Of a DNA stretch of 64,000 nucleotides, positions 55,116 to 64,000 are shown in pieces. A program made the translations under genes and the position numbers. Each line of letters opens with the position of its first letter. The first letter of the stretch is position 1. The notes beneath the pieces are model-generated. The model saw only the letters and a list, made by a program, of their open reading frames with translations. It had not been told where the DNA came from and did no database searches. This DNA comes from Microdochium bolleyi (lineage: Eukaryota; Ascomycota; Sordariomycetes; Xylariales; Microdochiaceae), in assembly GCA_001566295.1 (NCBI GenBank), contig KQ964245.1, forward strand, positions 563,524-627,523, read 5' to 3'.

Positions 55116-57221
55116 TCAAGGATCCGCGTCGTACTCCTGGACCGCGCATGGAAAGCGGCAAGAGCCACCATAACACCTGCTACACTCGTCCCGGTCGTGC
55201 TTGTCAGGATATGGCTCTCTCTCCCCCTCGTACGCGGCCACCTCGCTCAGGCCCTGCATCCGCGCCGCCATCTGCAGCAGGCTCTGCTCCACGAGACCGC
55301 CCAAGTGCTTTATTTTGCCCCGACGGATCGGCGCGAGAAGCGTCTCGAGCGCGCTGATCTCCCTGTAGTTGTAGCTCTCCCTGTGCGCAAGACACGCATC
55401 CGCCCCGCAACTCACGAGAAACGCGAGATAGCCGCCGAAGACCTCGACTATGGCGGTCGTGTGCGGACAGACAGCAGGCTGGTGTCCCGCCGGGTGGTCG
55501 TGGAGGTGGTCCCCGCAGAAGCAGTCGACGGAGAGGAAGTCGGCGACGACCTGCTGCAGAGGGCTGCACCTGTGCGGGAAGCTGGCCGTGCTGCCCGCGT
55601 TCTCCAGGTCATTGATGTCGGCGCCGGCGCGCACCAAGGCGCGGATGCTGGCCTGGCCGATGCCGCGGACCTCGACCCAGCGCGACGGGTGGGCAACTCG
55701 ATGGCGCAGGTTGGCCTTGTCGACAATGACGCGGCGGAGCAGAATGTCCTTGGCCGCCTGGCTCATCGCGGCGACCCGAGGCTGCAGTAGCTCCAAGAAC
55801 CTCTCCCACAACGCTTCCTTGTCGATCACATCACCTTCATCCGAGACCGTGGTGCCCCCGTCGAACCGGACAAGCAGCTTCGCAAGGTCCGGCTCTGCCG
55901 CACCATGCTCGACGAGGATCTTGATGGTTGCAAAGAAACCTGGTTCCGCCAGCGCCTCGACCCCCCACTTGCACAGTAGCAGTTCAACAGCGGATGGGAT
56001 GCCTCTGAAAGTCCGATCGCGCAGCTGCTCATGGTAGTTGATGAGGCTGTACCTGAAAGGGGGTGCAACCGGGCTTCGGATATCAGCTCCAAGGGCGTCG
56101 ATGAAGTGGCTGGCGCCTTCGGCAGGCGTGAGGCGTCGCTCTGCCGATCCAGACGGCGAAGACTCCCACGAGTCGATTGTCTCCAGGTAGGCCAGCAGCG
56201 GCGTGGTGCAGACATGGTTTTCCCAGACCTCAGTGGTCTCTCCTGGCAGGGGCGCGCGGCGGATATGGCATGGCCGGTCGATGTCCGCACCGGCTGCTGC
56301 ACATGCATCCAGCATGTCTGTCTTGCCAGTTCTTGCCATGTGTTGTGCCGCCCCAAAAAACGGGATATGGGAATAATCTCGGGGGTACTGGTGACGCAAA
56401 GCGTCATCGATCTCGGCGGAGGCCCCCCGCTGGCGAAGTAGCTCAAAGACCTCGATATCGCCTCGCAGGGCTGCTGAGCACAGAGGGGTCCTCGGCAGCC
56501 TCCGTCCTGTGGCCACGTCACGAGAGACAACTGCATCGTTGACCCGGGCGCCGTTGTCTAGCAGCCTGCGCAGAAGGGCCGGCGAAGCCCACTCCACGAC
56601 CTCGGGAAACGGCAGCTTGGCCAGCACGGCTTGTGCCTGAGTAAGTCTACCGTCGCTGTTGTCGTGGCCGTAGTAGGGCGTGCGCGCCCGCGCGTCCACG
56701 AAAGCCTCGAGAAACTGGACGTTCTCAGGCTCGGCAAGCCTCCTTGCAAACGTCTTTATCTGGTCGTCCTTACTCTTGTCGGTCATGCGCGCATGCGTTG
56801 GTGTAAGCGGCACGCCCAGCTCAAGGAGCAGTACGAAAGCCTCGAACTGGCTCGCCTTGAGAGCGAGCTGGACAGCCGATGCCTCCGACGTGCTTGTCCC
56901 GCGCCCTGCCTGGCGGCGTTGCCGGTACACGAGGCCGCGCTGCATGGTCCCCGACTCTGCTGCCCGCGACAGGACCTTGCGGATGATGCGCAGGTGGCCT
57001 CCCCGGCAGCCGTGTCGAAGGCCGGCATTGCAGGCATTGCTGGTGACATACAGAACTGGATCGAGGCGCTGATAGAGGCTGCGCGAGCACTGAGATAACC
57101 TGGCTAGGGAGGTACAGTCTACACGGGCACATGAGCGCAGGGTGCCGACGTCGTGGTTGATGAGGTGTGCCAGGATGGAGTCGAGGATCTCGTTCGGAAG
57201 CGATTCTAGGGGTGACGCCAT
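55116..57221 (-). CDS. F-box/ankyrin-repeat protein
   Basis: Intronless, about 701 residues from the ATG at 57221 (MASPLESLPNEILDSILAHL). The frame stays open 16 codons further but has no ATG there. The N-terminal LESLPNEILDSIL is a clear F-box, and CTSLARLSQCSRSLYQRLDPVLY completes it. Ankyrin-type repeats follow, for example RTPLCSAALRGDIEVFELLRQRGASAEI, GKTDMLDACAAAGADI and SIRALVRAGADINDLENAG. The C-terminal part has Cys/His clusters (CFCGDHLHDHPAGH and DECSRCYGGSCRFPC) that could bind metal. F-box proteins recruit targets to SCF ubiquitin ligases, and the repeats would bind the target. It sits inside the MYND cluster in the same orientation. Confidence 0.85.
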   Translation of the reverse strand: MASPLESLPNEILDSILAHLINHDVGTLRSCARVDCTSLARLSQCSRSLYQRLDPVLYVTSNACNAGLRHGCRGGHLRIIRKVLSRAAESGTMQRGLVYRQRRQAGRGTSTSEASAVQLALKASQFEAFVLLLELGVPLTPTHARMTDKSKDDQIKTFARRLAEPENVQFLEAFVDARARTPYYGHDNSDGRLTQAQAVLAKLPFPEVVEWASPALLRRLLDNGARVNDAVVSRDVATGRRLPRTPLCSAALRGDIEVFELLRQRGASAEIDDALRHQYPRDYSHIPFFGAAQHMARTGKTDMLDACAAAGADIDRPCHIRRAPLPGETTEVWENHVCTTPLLAYLETIDSWESSPSGSAERRLTPAEGASHFIDALGADIRSPVAPPFRYSLINYHEQLRDRTFRGIPSAVELLLCKWGVEALAEPGFFATIKILVEHGAAEPDLAKLLVRFDGGTTVSDEGDVIDKEALWERFLELLQPRVAAMSQAAKDILLRRVIVDKANLRHRVAHPSRWVEVRGIGQASIRALVRAGADINDLENAGSTASFPHRCSPLQQVVADFLSVDCFCGDHLHDHPAGHQPAVCPHTTAIVEVFGGYLAFLVSCGADACLAHRESYNYREISALETLLAPIRRGKIKHLGGLVEQSLLQMAARMQGLSEVAAYEGEREPYPDKHDRDECSRCYGGSCRFPCAVQEYDADP

Positions 57222-57964
57222 TGTGCCCGCGCCATGTGGCGCAGAGGCTTTGAGAAGAGACTGTTGCAATGTGCAGTGAATGTTGTAAGTGAATGGCGCG
57301 ATGGACAGCTTTTAAAACCAGCGTATGTACAAGAAGTTTCGAAACTGTGAGTTGATTCCCGGTGACTCATTCGGCAACGCACTGAGTTGAGTTACAAGAG
57401 AGGACTACAAAGACGGCCGAGTCTTAGCATCACGCTGGGGGCAGTGTTCAGCCTCAGTGCTTCGTGTTGAGGCTTCCAGGGGTCTTGTTAACCCCCGGTC
57501 GTCTATGGACGACTTGTCAGCCCTGTGCGGAACGGGTAAGTCAGCCTGAACGAGAAGCGAGCCGCATTGTTCAACCACTTTGCCATGTGGAAGGTTTGCA
57601 TCAGAAACCCCGGCTGCAAGACGAAATTGGAAGGAAAGCTTCAATTGGTACACTAGAAATCAAATCTATTGAGGCTGAATGCAGGCATCGAGCACCTGCT
57701 GATCAGGCTTCACTTCGTTCCACTGCAGCTTACTGGCCTTCTGGACAATCATGGCCCCCCTCCCAGTGCTGGTCTGGTGGTTAAGAATGGCCGCTCCCCT
57801 GCTAGGAACCTCAACGTGATATCATCGTCTTAGTCGTAAGCGCGTGAGTTTAAAGAATAAATAAAATATACCTCCATAGCTCACGCTCAGTGGTGCTCGA
57901 ACGAAATCATCTGTCCTGGCGTCTCCACTCAAGCCGATCATGAGTTAGGGTAGGCTCCTCCGCC
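57222..57964. other. Spacer, nothing recognised
   Basis: 5' flank of the F-box/ankyrin gene and 3' flank of MYND gene 3. No motif. Confidence 0.4.
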
Positions 57965-59734
57965 TTAGAAGTGCATTGCCATTCCCAGCGCCTTGAACCA
58001 CTCCTGTTGTTCAGGCTTGCGGCATCTCATGGCCCAGATATTCCTGAGGGCGGCAGGATCGCCCTGGGCACTGTCGATATCGGCCTGGGTGAGCCAGACA
58101 TACCGCAGCGCATCGGCCTCGTCCTGCGATCTCGTCAGGCGCCGCGTCCACTCCTGGTCAAAATACCACAACTGCCGGCCAGAGGGCCGTATGGCATGGA
58201 CGACGGCCAGGCACGCTCGCTGGGCGGTTGGGACGACGCTCTGCTCGAATGCATCATATGCGGCTGGCGCAAGCCCGAACAGAGCGGCTGCCGATGGCAA
58301 GTTGCGCTGGACAGCCTCGCGCTCCACGAGCTCCGTGATACTGGCGGCCAGGGAGCGACGCATGTCCTCGCCCTGAATAATCTGAGGGCCGGCGAACATT
58401 CTCTGCATGTTCTCCAATTGGTCCGAAACTGGATGAGTCGTGCTGTAGTCGACTACAAGTGCCCTGTGGCTGCACCACTTGTCCCACGGTGCGATGGCCT
58501 CCTGCCACCCGAACTGGGCTCCTGAAACGTCCAGGAGAAGACTCTCGCCAGACGTGGTAGTGAGTCGGAGAACATTGTGGGCCCCAAACATCAGATACGA
58601 ATCGTTCGTGGTGGCGCTGTTCTCGTTGACGACAAGAAGGGGGTTGACTCCGTTCTTTGGGATCACAGTGATCATCTCCATGCGAGTGCAAAATGCTGCC
58701 GGGGTTGGAATTTCGCACTGTTAGCTGGGCGCGGCAAGTCGCTTCAAATGATGGCTGCAAAGCTGGGACTGAAATCACTTACGGCCGATAAGAAGCTCGA
58801 GTAGAGGCCGCCCGGCAATAACAACCTCCGTACAGGCATTTGCTGTGAGTGTCCCGTGGTACGCTGCCTGAGACGGAGCGCTTGCGCGGGTGAAATCGTG
58901 CAGCAGCGGCTCGCCCCGGAACGACAACTCGTCCTGAGGAACTTCCTCCAGGCGAGTGATACCCTGGGTCACTGTGAGGCTTTTGACCTGGCGGTTGGAT
59001 CCGGCGGCCTCGAGTGCATAGAGGAACTTCTGCAACAGGCTTGCTGCACGTACAACCTTCTTACGTGTCATACAGAATCCCTTGTGTGTCTTCCAATGTC
59101 TCTCCTGGCAGGCCCTACCGCAGTAGTAGGTACAAGAGATTCTTCGACCACCGCTCTCCATGACGCAGCCTGCGCAATGGGAAAAGTCCCCAGGCGTATG
59201 AGGTACTGCCTGGCATTCGGCACAGGCGTGATTTGCTTCCTCCGGCAAGAGAGCTGCTGTTTCGCGTTGAGCTTCCGTGCTGGTCTCAACGCCAGTGTCA
59301 CGTATGCTTGTGTCGGCGTCATTTCTGCCACGCGCGATCCACTTGTAGAATCGAAGCTGACGCGCTTTGTGACTTTCTCCAGTCAGTGCATTCTGGCTCT
59401 GTGACATGGCAAGCTTGGCGATGACGTGCCAGAAGAACATGGCAACAGGACCTCCCTGCCATAGCTGCTGTGACGCGGGCAGGCGTGATGCTAGAAGGTC
59501 ATGGTCGGTTCCAGGAGTGCTGTTTCGATCCATCATGACCATGGCTACAGCAAGCTGTGCGTGGTCCTCGGCGCCGTGCTGTCGAATGTGGCTCTCATGC
59601 TGGGCTGGGGCTGGCAGACGGGAACAAAAGACTTCCACTTCATCCATGGTGGGCTGTGACACAGTTGTGGTTGTGGTTTGTCGACTCGAATACGCCACTG
59701 CCAGTGTGGGGTGGACTTTGGCGTTGCGTGACAT
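57965..59734 (-). CDS. MYND-finger protein 3
   Basis: Exons 59734-58783 and 58695-57965 (87-nt intron, GTAAGT...GGCAG, phase 1) give 560 residues from the ATG at 59734. A later ATG at 59647 (MDEVEVFCSRLP) matches the starts of the paralogues better and may be the true one. The finger is CAEC, CAGC, CTYYCGRAC and HKGFC. KARQLRFYKWIARGRNDAD precedes it, and MEMITVIPKNGVNPL follows the intron. The end IWAMRCRKPEQQEWFKALGMAMHF is shared with the other copies, though more diverged. As in them, the intron interrupts the same codon (C|CN). It is the third copy, separated from the others by the F-box/ankyrin gene. Function unknown. Confidence 0.85.
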
Positions 59735-60796
59735 GCACGAGGTAACGTGTACGTGAGGGTTGAGTGAGAAGCGCACGATACGGCTTCAGAGCGCTATATT
59801 TCGTTCTCTGGCAACCATGAGATCGGTGTCTTTGGTCAGCAAGTGCTCCCCAATATCTTGGCGTTGTTAGGCTCCCACCTCGCGGTCTACTCCCGACCCA
59901 TGGGACCTTGATTCTCTCACTCGCCGATATCGAGATGCGGATAGAATTGCTTGTTGCATGAGTGGAGAAGAGGAAGAGGAGGGGCGTGATCAACTTGGCC
60001 ACGGAGGATCTTGATGTGAACACAGAGCAGCTTTGAGTGGTCAAGGCATCCTCTCTCCTAGCCAACCGGAAAGCATATCACCGAAATGTGCGTTTGGGGG
60101 AAGCTTACTGACGAAAAGCTGGGAGAATAACGGACCTCATGGACGACATTCGATCCGATGCAAGGGCGACATATTAGCCAGCGGTGGGTGACTGCGCTGC
60201 ATATGCAGCAAGCCTGTAGTCCGTTTGCCTGCTACAATGAGTGGTGCACAACAGCGCGGCAAAACAGCGCAGGCCTCAAACGGGTGTTTCATTGAACGGC
60301 CTTATGACAGTGTCGGCTTGCGCATTGTTGATGACGGAGACTGCGGAAACAGAACATTAGCTCCGTTCCTGCTCCCGATCGTCGACTGTGATGTCTGGAT
60401 ACAGGTCGGCGCCGGTGGAGGGGGGTGAATCCAATGAGAAGTGATTGCCCGTTCAGGAGATGCCGCGTGGCTACGATCCTCAGTGTTTGGTGTTGTGATC
60501 AAGGGATGACGATATCGCTGGGAGAATGGACGCGATCGCTGAAGCTGGCGGCTTGGAGAGCGAGTGGCTGCCTCACGCGTTCTTGCGAGCAGCCGGAACA
60601 CCTGCAGTTGTCTATGAGGGAGATGGTGCACAATGTGAACTCTCGTCCATGTTGAGGTTTTCTCTTTCGTAACGATAGCGTACCTTGGGGTGAAGACGGA
60701 AGCTGTCACCTTGAAATGATGCTTCAAAGTGTCCTTCCACTGGTTTATATGCCGGGACGGACCTCGAATGGGTGATTAAACATATATCTAACAAGC
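59735..60796. other. Spacer, nothing recognised
   Basis: 5' flank of MYND gene 3 and 3' flank of the oxidoreductase. No gene motif on either strand. Confidence 0.4.
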
Positions 60797-62017
60797 TCAG
60801 TCCAGCGTCACCACCAGCTTCTTGAATGACACGCCCTCCTTCAGCTTGTCCAGCCCGCCCTGAATGCTCTCAAGCCCATGCCCAACAACCTCGGCCTCCG
60901 GCACAGCTTTGTATTTCCCTTCCTCCAGCGCAGCCGGCATGTACTCGTTCCACACCTTCCCCGAGACTTCATCATGGATGATATTGGAGCTGAAGACCGC
61001 CTTGTACCCGCATCCGGTCATTAGAGACTTTATGAAAAGCCGTGCTGTGCCGAGCACGTACGACAGCCCCATACGCGGCATGCTCGGGTCCGTCACGTTC
61101 GGCATAGGATAAGTCACCAACGCCACGTGCTCCTTGCGATCATTGTCGCTGCCGCCAGTCCTGGCGAGGACCTCCATGCAGCGAAAGCCCGAGTCGTGCC
61201 CGATTGCCACGGCACCGGCTACTCGCCGGTCCTTGCAGGCTGCCACAAGATCCCTCACCGCAGACGGCGAGCGGTAATCGAAGCACTTGGCCGCACCAAG
61301 ACTGAGCACAGCCTCGCTATTCTTGGGCGAGCATGTCGTGATAACATCGTAGCCAGCTGCCACTGCGAGCTGGATGGCGTTGCAGCCGATGCTGGTTGCT
61401 CCGCCCCATATGACGACGATTTCCTTGTCCTCGCCCTTGCCGGCTACCTCTGTTTGCGTCTGCAATGTTGGCCATCTCAGAGCAAGTTGGTCCTTCTTGA
61501 ATAACGCCGCCGCTCCAGTAGTCACGCCCATGGGCAGGACAGCCGCCTGCTCCCAGGACATGCTGTCAGGGATCCTCGTTGCCATCCGTGCAGCAAGGAC
61601 AGTGTACATCTGGAATCCGCCCTCGGCAGCACGATTCCGCCCCTCGTCCGTGCTAGCCGCAAAGCCGACGACCCGATCGCCAACCGCAAACTTGCCACGG
61701 GTTGGTGCTTTCGAAGATGACGAGGCTGACTTGACCCCAGAATCAGCAGCAGCAGCGACATCCACACCGACCTGGACAACCTCGCCAGCGACGTCAGCCC
61801 CGAGGATGAAGGGGTACTTGATCCACGGGAACATGAGACTGCCCATGTGCTGTGTCATGTAGTCGACCGGGTTAAGCGCGACGGCGTGCACGCGCACGAT
61901 GATCTCGTCTGGGGCGGGCTCGGTGTATGGCGCATCGGCGACGTCGAGGGGCCGCTGCTTGACACCCTTGAGCCAGGCCGCTCGATTCCTGGGTTGTTGC
62001 CGGCCTGCTGAAGCCAT
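60797..62017 (-). CDS. Medium-chain reductase, CipB/enoyl-reductase-like
   Basis: Intronless, 406 residues. The GroES-like N-terminal half has PDEIIVRVHAVALNPVDY and FILGADVAGEVV. The Rossmann half has VVIWGGATSIGCNAIQLAVAAGYDVITTCSPKN, the glycine-rich dinucleotide-binding loop (G-G-A-T-S-I-G). It belongs to the zinc-free or weakly zinc-binding MDR enzymes of fungi, often called zinc-binding oxidoreductase CipB or trans-enoyl reductase. The catalytic zinc ligands of classical alcohol dehydrogenases are absent. It most likely reduces an activated double bond or ketone using NADPH. No signal peptide. No polyketide synthase is nearby, so a biosynthetic cluster role is not supported here. Confidence 0.85.
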   Translation of the reverse strand: MASAGRQQPRNRAAWLKGVKQRPLDVADAPYTEPAPDEIIVRVHAVALNPVDYMTQHMGSLMFPWIKYPFILGADVAGEVVQVGVDVAAAADSGVKSASSSSKAPTRGKFAVGDRVVGFAASTDEGRNRAAEGGFQMYTVLAARMATRIPDSMSWEQAAVLPMGVTTGAAALFKKDQLALRWPTLQTQTEVAGKGEDKEIVVIWGGATSIGCNAIQLAVAAGYDVITTCSPKNSEAVLSLGAAKCFDYRSPSAVRDLVAACKDRRVAGAVAIGHDSGFRCMEVLARTGGSDNDRKEHVALVTYPMPNVTDPSMPRMGLSYVLGTARLFIKSLMTGCGYKAVFSSNIIHDEVSGKVWNEYMPAALEEGKYKAVPEAEVVGHGLESIQGGLDKLKEGVSFKKLVVTLD

Positions 62018-63532
62018 TGCGCTCTGAATGATGTCGCACCAGGGTTGATGTTGATGATTGTGCGGTTGATGCTGCCTGAGATCCAGTTACAGTATGGTCC
62101 TTTGACTGTGCACTACTCTTATGTGCTCTGCACCATGCTTCCCGGAAACCTAACACACCGGCGGCCGTCCATCTTATAGATACGCCCCAGGTCGTGGAGC
62201 TTCCTGAGAACGGGCAATTGAAAAGGCCGAGTAGGCTATGCACTTGTCTCGCATATGGACACAAGCTTCTGGGGCCGCAGATGCTCGATCCGGAGACGTG
62301 TGAGATGCTGTTGTTCATCCGGGAAACCCATGCCCGATCGAAAGATTACGCCCATTGCGAGCAGACACAAGAACCAATCAGGGGTTGCAATCCGGACGAA
62401 ACACACCCCCTTTTGGCAGTCCCATAACTCCAGTCCCGCAAGCCTGCTCTCAAATGCGACGCCTTAGCTCCGGCGGCGCGAATGCGAGCTGTCGCTGGAT
62501 CCACTTTGCATCTCGGAGCGAAGTCAGCCCGACTCGTCGCAGCTGTGTCGCATGCACTTAGTGTGGAATCTGTGCTCGTTCATTGCCGTCTCTTCTGGAA
62601 TGCTCGGCTGGGGGAGCCGTTATTTCAGCATTTACATACGAGTGCATCCATATCCACGCCCACAGCAAGAACTTTCAGTCGGACAAGGCACAATGGCCAT
62701 CCATGCCTCGTCGTAGCCAAGACAGCTATTGACGCTCTCCAGCTCCAAACAACGTGCCAGGCTGTCCTTCCGACCAACGTTCGCCATCCTCATACCTAGG
62801 TTTCGCCCACTGGAGACTCAGCTCGGCCACTGCCAAGATGCCCGCCAAGGCCCCGGCAACATGAGAAGTCCACTAGATGGCAGTCTACTTCGGGGCGCTC
62901 GAAGCCGCACCGCTGACTCTGCCCTGGGAAGTCCTTCCACCTAGCATGGCAGCAGTGAATTCGCTGGAACCTAACCAGAGGCACATCATGACATGCCCGA
63001 GGCTTCGATCATGCGCGGCTTGAGACTGCCTGATTGCCACCGGCGTCGGCGTTGTGTGACCGACAATGACAGCGGGACCCTGTTAATGTCATTCACCTAG
63101 GCTGTGACCCAGGTAGCCGAGTTTCGCCAATCCGAGAAGCTTACGTGCCAGATGGGAGGGCACAGACACCGTAGATGCAGTTTACTTGCAGCATTAGTCT
63201 CAGTCTCTGCCGTGTACGCTCCTGCCATGCCAGGTAGCACTTGATCGAGACACGAGCGGTGTCCGGGCTCGGTCGAATGGATTGACCACGGACGTAACTG
63301 CCCATCCTCCTATCAGAGACCCTGACCTGGTATGCCACAAGTGCAAGGCGAGTCCAAGCTTCTCAGGTAGCAGTGCGGCAATTTGAGTAGCACATTTTAG
63401 GATGGGCCAGAAGGCACATAGTCCTGCTGTCGGAAATGCGACACGACAGTCTATCCTGTCTGTGAGCGGCGTCACATGACTGACAATTTGTACAGAAGCA
63501 AGGTCGCGAGAACAATCCGATTCAGGCGACGC
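62018..63532. other. Spacer, nothing recognised
   Basis: 5' flank of the oxidoreductase and 3' flank of GPI3. No coding motif. Confidence 0.4.
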
Positions 63533-64000
63533 TCAATCGTCCATGTCGTCTTTGAGTTTCTTGCGAGGCCAATCACGAGCAATGGGTATCTCGTCCCTTG
63601 GCCAGATCGTTTCGCAGAAGATGAAGATGAGGTAGTCGATGACGACGCAGAGGCAGAAGAGCTTGCCCGCCCATTCTCCGCAACCATAGTATCGCTTGAG
63701 TCGATCGATGAGGGCAAAGTTGCGTCCGCGGGTGGCACTCCACTGAGACTTGCTTGCAACCTCGTATCCGTAGAACTCAGCATCGCTGATGTCTCCCATG
63801 ATGCCCTGGTAGACGCGCTCGGTACGCTTGGCCACGTTGGTCCACGAGTACATGGACTGCACCTGCTCGTGGAACCTCTCGGTCCGGACCTTGTTCGCGC
63901 GAATGGTTTGGATGGCGCGGCCAGTGGCGAGCACGAGATCGTCCTCGTCAGGCTTGGCAAACTCGGTCATGTGGGAAGGGAGGACTTCGGGCACTCCGCC
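63533..64000 (-). CDS. GPI3: PIG-A/Gpi3 GlcNAc-PI synthase catalytic subunit, 3' part (truncated by window edge)
   Basis: The gene starts beyond the right edge. Only the C-terminal 155 or so codons are present, ending at 63533. The visible end reads GGVPEVLPSHM at the edge, followed by PDEDDLVLATGRAI, VRTERFHEQVQSMYSW, VAKRTERVYQGI, and ALIDRLKRYYGCGEWAGKLFCLCVVIDYLIFIF. This is the characteristic tail of PIG-A/Gpi3, with its membrane segment. The enzyme transfers N-acetylglucosamine to phosphatidylinositol, the first step of GPI-anchor synthesis in the endoplasmic reticulum. The glycosyltransferase core lies outside the window. The first codon shown is GGC, not a start. Confidence 0.93.
   Translation of the reverse strand, partial: GGVPEVLPSHMTEFAKPDEDDLVLATGRAIQTIRANKVRTERFHEQVQSMYSWTNVAKRTERVYQGIMGDISDAEFYGYEVASKSQWSATRGRNFALIDRLKRYYGCGEWAGKLFCLCVVIDYLIFIFCETIWPRDEIPIARDWPRKKLKDDMDD

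Noticed and set aside
57222..57269. N-terminal extension of the F-box/ankyrin protein
   Set aside because: The extension starts at TTG. The first ATG in frame (57221) immediately precedes the F-box.

Overview
The window is nuclear DNA of a GC-rich filamentous ascomycete, most likely a Sordariomycete (an inference). Its genes are broken by short introns of about 48-141 nt with GTRAGT-like donors and CTRAY branch points. The gene families are also typical of such fungi: a HET-domain protein, atypical fungal kinases with an HGD catalytic loop, F-box/ankyrin proteins, MYND-finger proteins, BTB proteins and a Zn2Cys6 regulator remnant. No prokaryotic features, rRNA, tRNA, CRISPR array or intact transposon were seen.

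Layout. 1-2.5 kb holds no recognisable gene. 2.5-4.7 kb holds two decayed genes, a subtilase C-terminus and a Zn2Cys6 regulator. 5.3-8.1 kb has a cupin followed by a CaiB/BaiF-type CoA-transferase-like gene on the same strand. 8.1-10.7 kb is gene-poor, with a perfect inverted repeat, an AT-rich island and a trypsin-like remnant. 10.7-16.4 kb has three minus-strand genes: an F-box/ankyrin-like protein, a GIY-YIG (T5orf172-like) protein and a three-exon 92-residue protein. 17.2-24.4 kb is a tail-to-tail pair of related kinase genes. 25.3-29.0 kb has a cytochrome P450 and the haem-synthesis enzyme HEM13, transcribed divergently. 29.2-34.7 kb has a secreted Thr/Val-rich protein between two BTB gene fragments, and an intact BTB gene. 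35.9-44.4 kb carries housekeeping-type genes: an MFS sugar transporter, a peroxisomal ABCD transporter diverging from DPH3, and a 63-residue secretory or membrane protein. 44.4-49.7 kb is a long stretch without a recognisable gene. 49.7-59.7 kb is a minus-strand cluster of three MYND paralogues with an F-box/ankyrin gene inserted. 60.8 kb to the end has a CipB-like oxidoreductase and the 3' part of the GPI3/PIG-A gene.

The main discovery is in the kinase/HET locus. The minus-strand kinase (from 24438) and the HET protein (to 19888) appear to be one gene of about 1314 codons. The two modules are joined by six consecutive exons of exactly three bases each (GAA, AAC, TAT, CGC, ACT, TTG, encoding E-N-Y-R-T-L). 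Seven phase-0 introns of 50-74 nt surround them. Each microexon lies directly between a 3' AG and a GTRAGT or GTATGT donor, and every intron but the first has a clear CTAAC or ACTAAT branch site. The join keeps frame from kinase to HET. Because every microexon is one whole codon, skipping any of them would keep the frame. The kinase gene facing it on the plus strand lacks the HET module.

How the genes may work together (inference): the kinase-HET locus looks like a non-self-recognition or cell-death module. The MYND and F-box/ankyrin genes look like an expanding accessory family. HEM13, the ABCD transporter, DPH3, GPI3 and the sugar transporter are core metabolism embedded among this accessory DNA.
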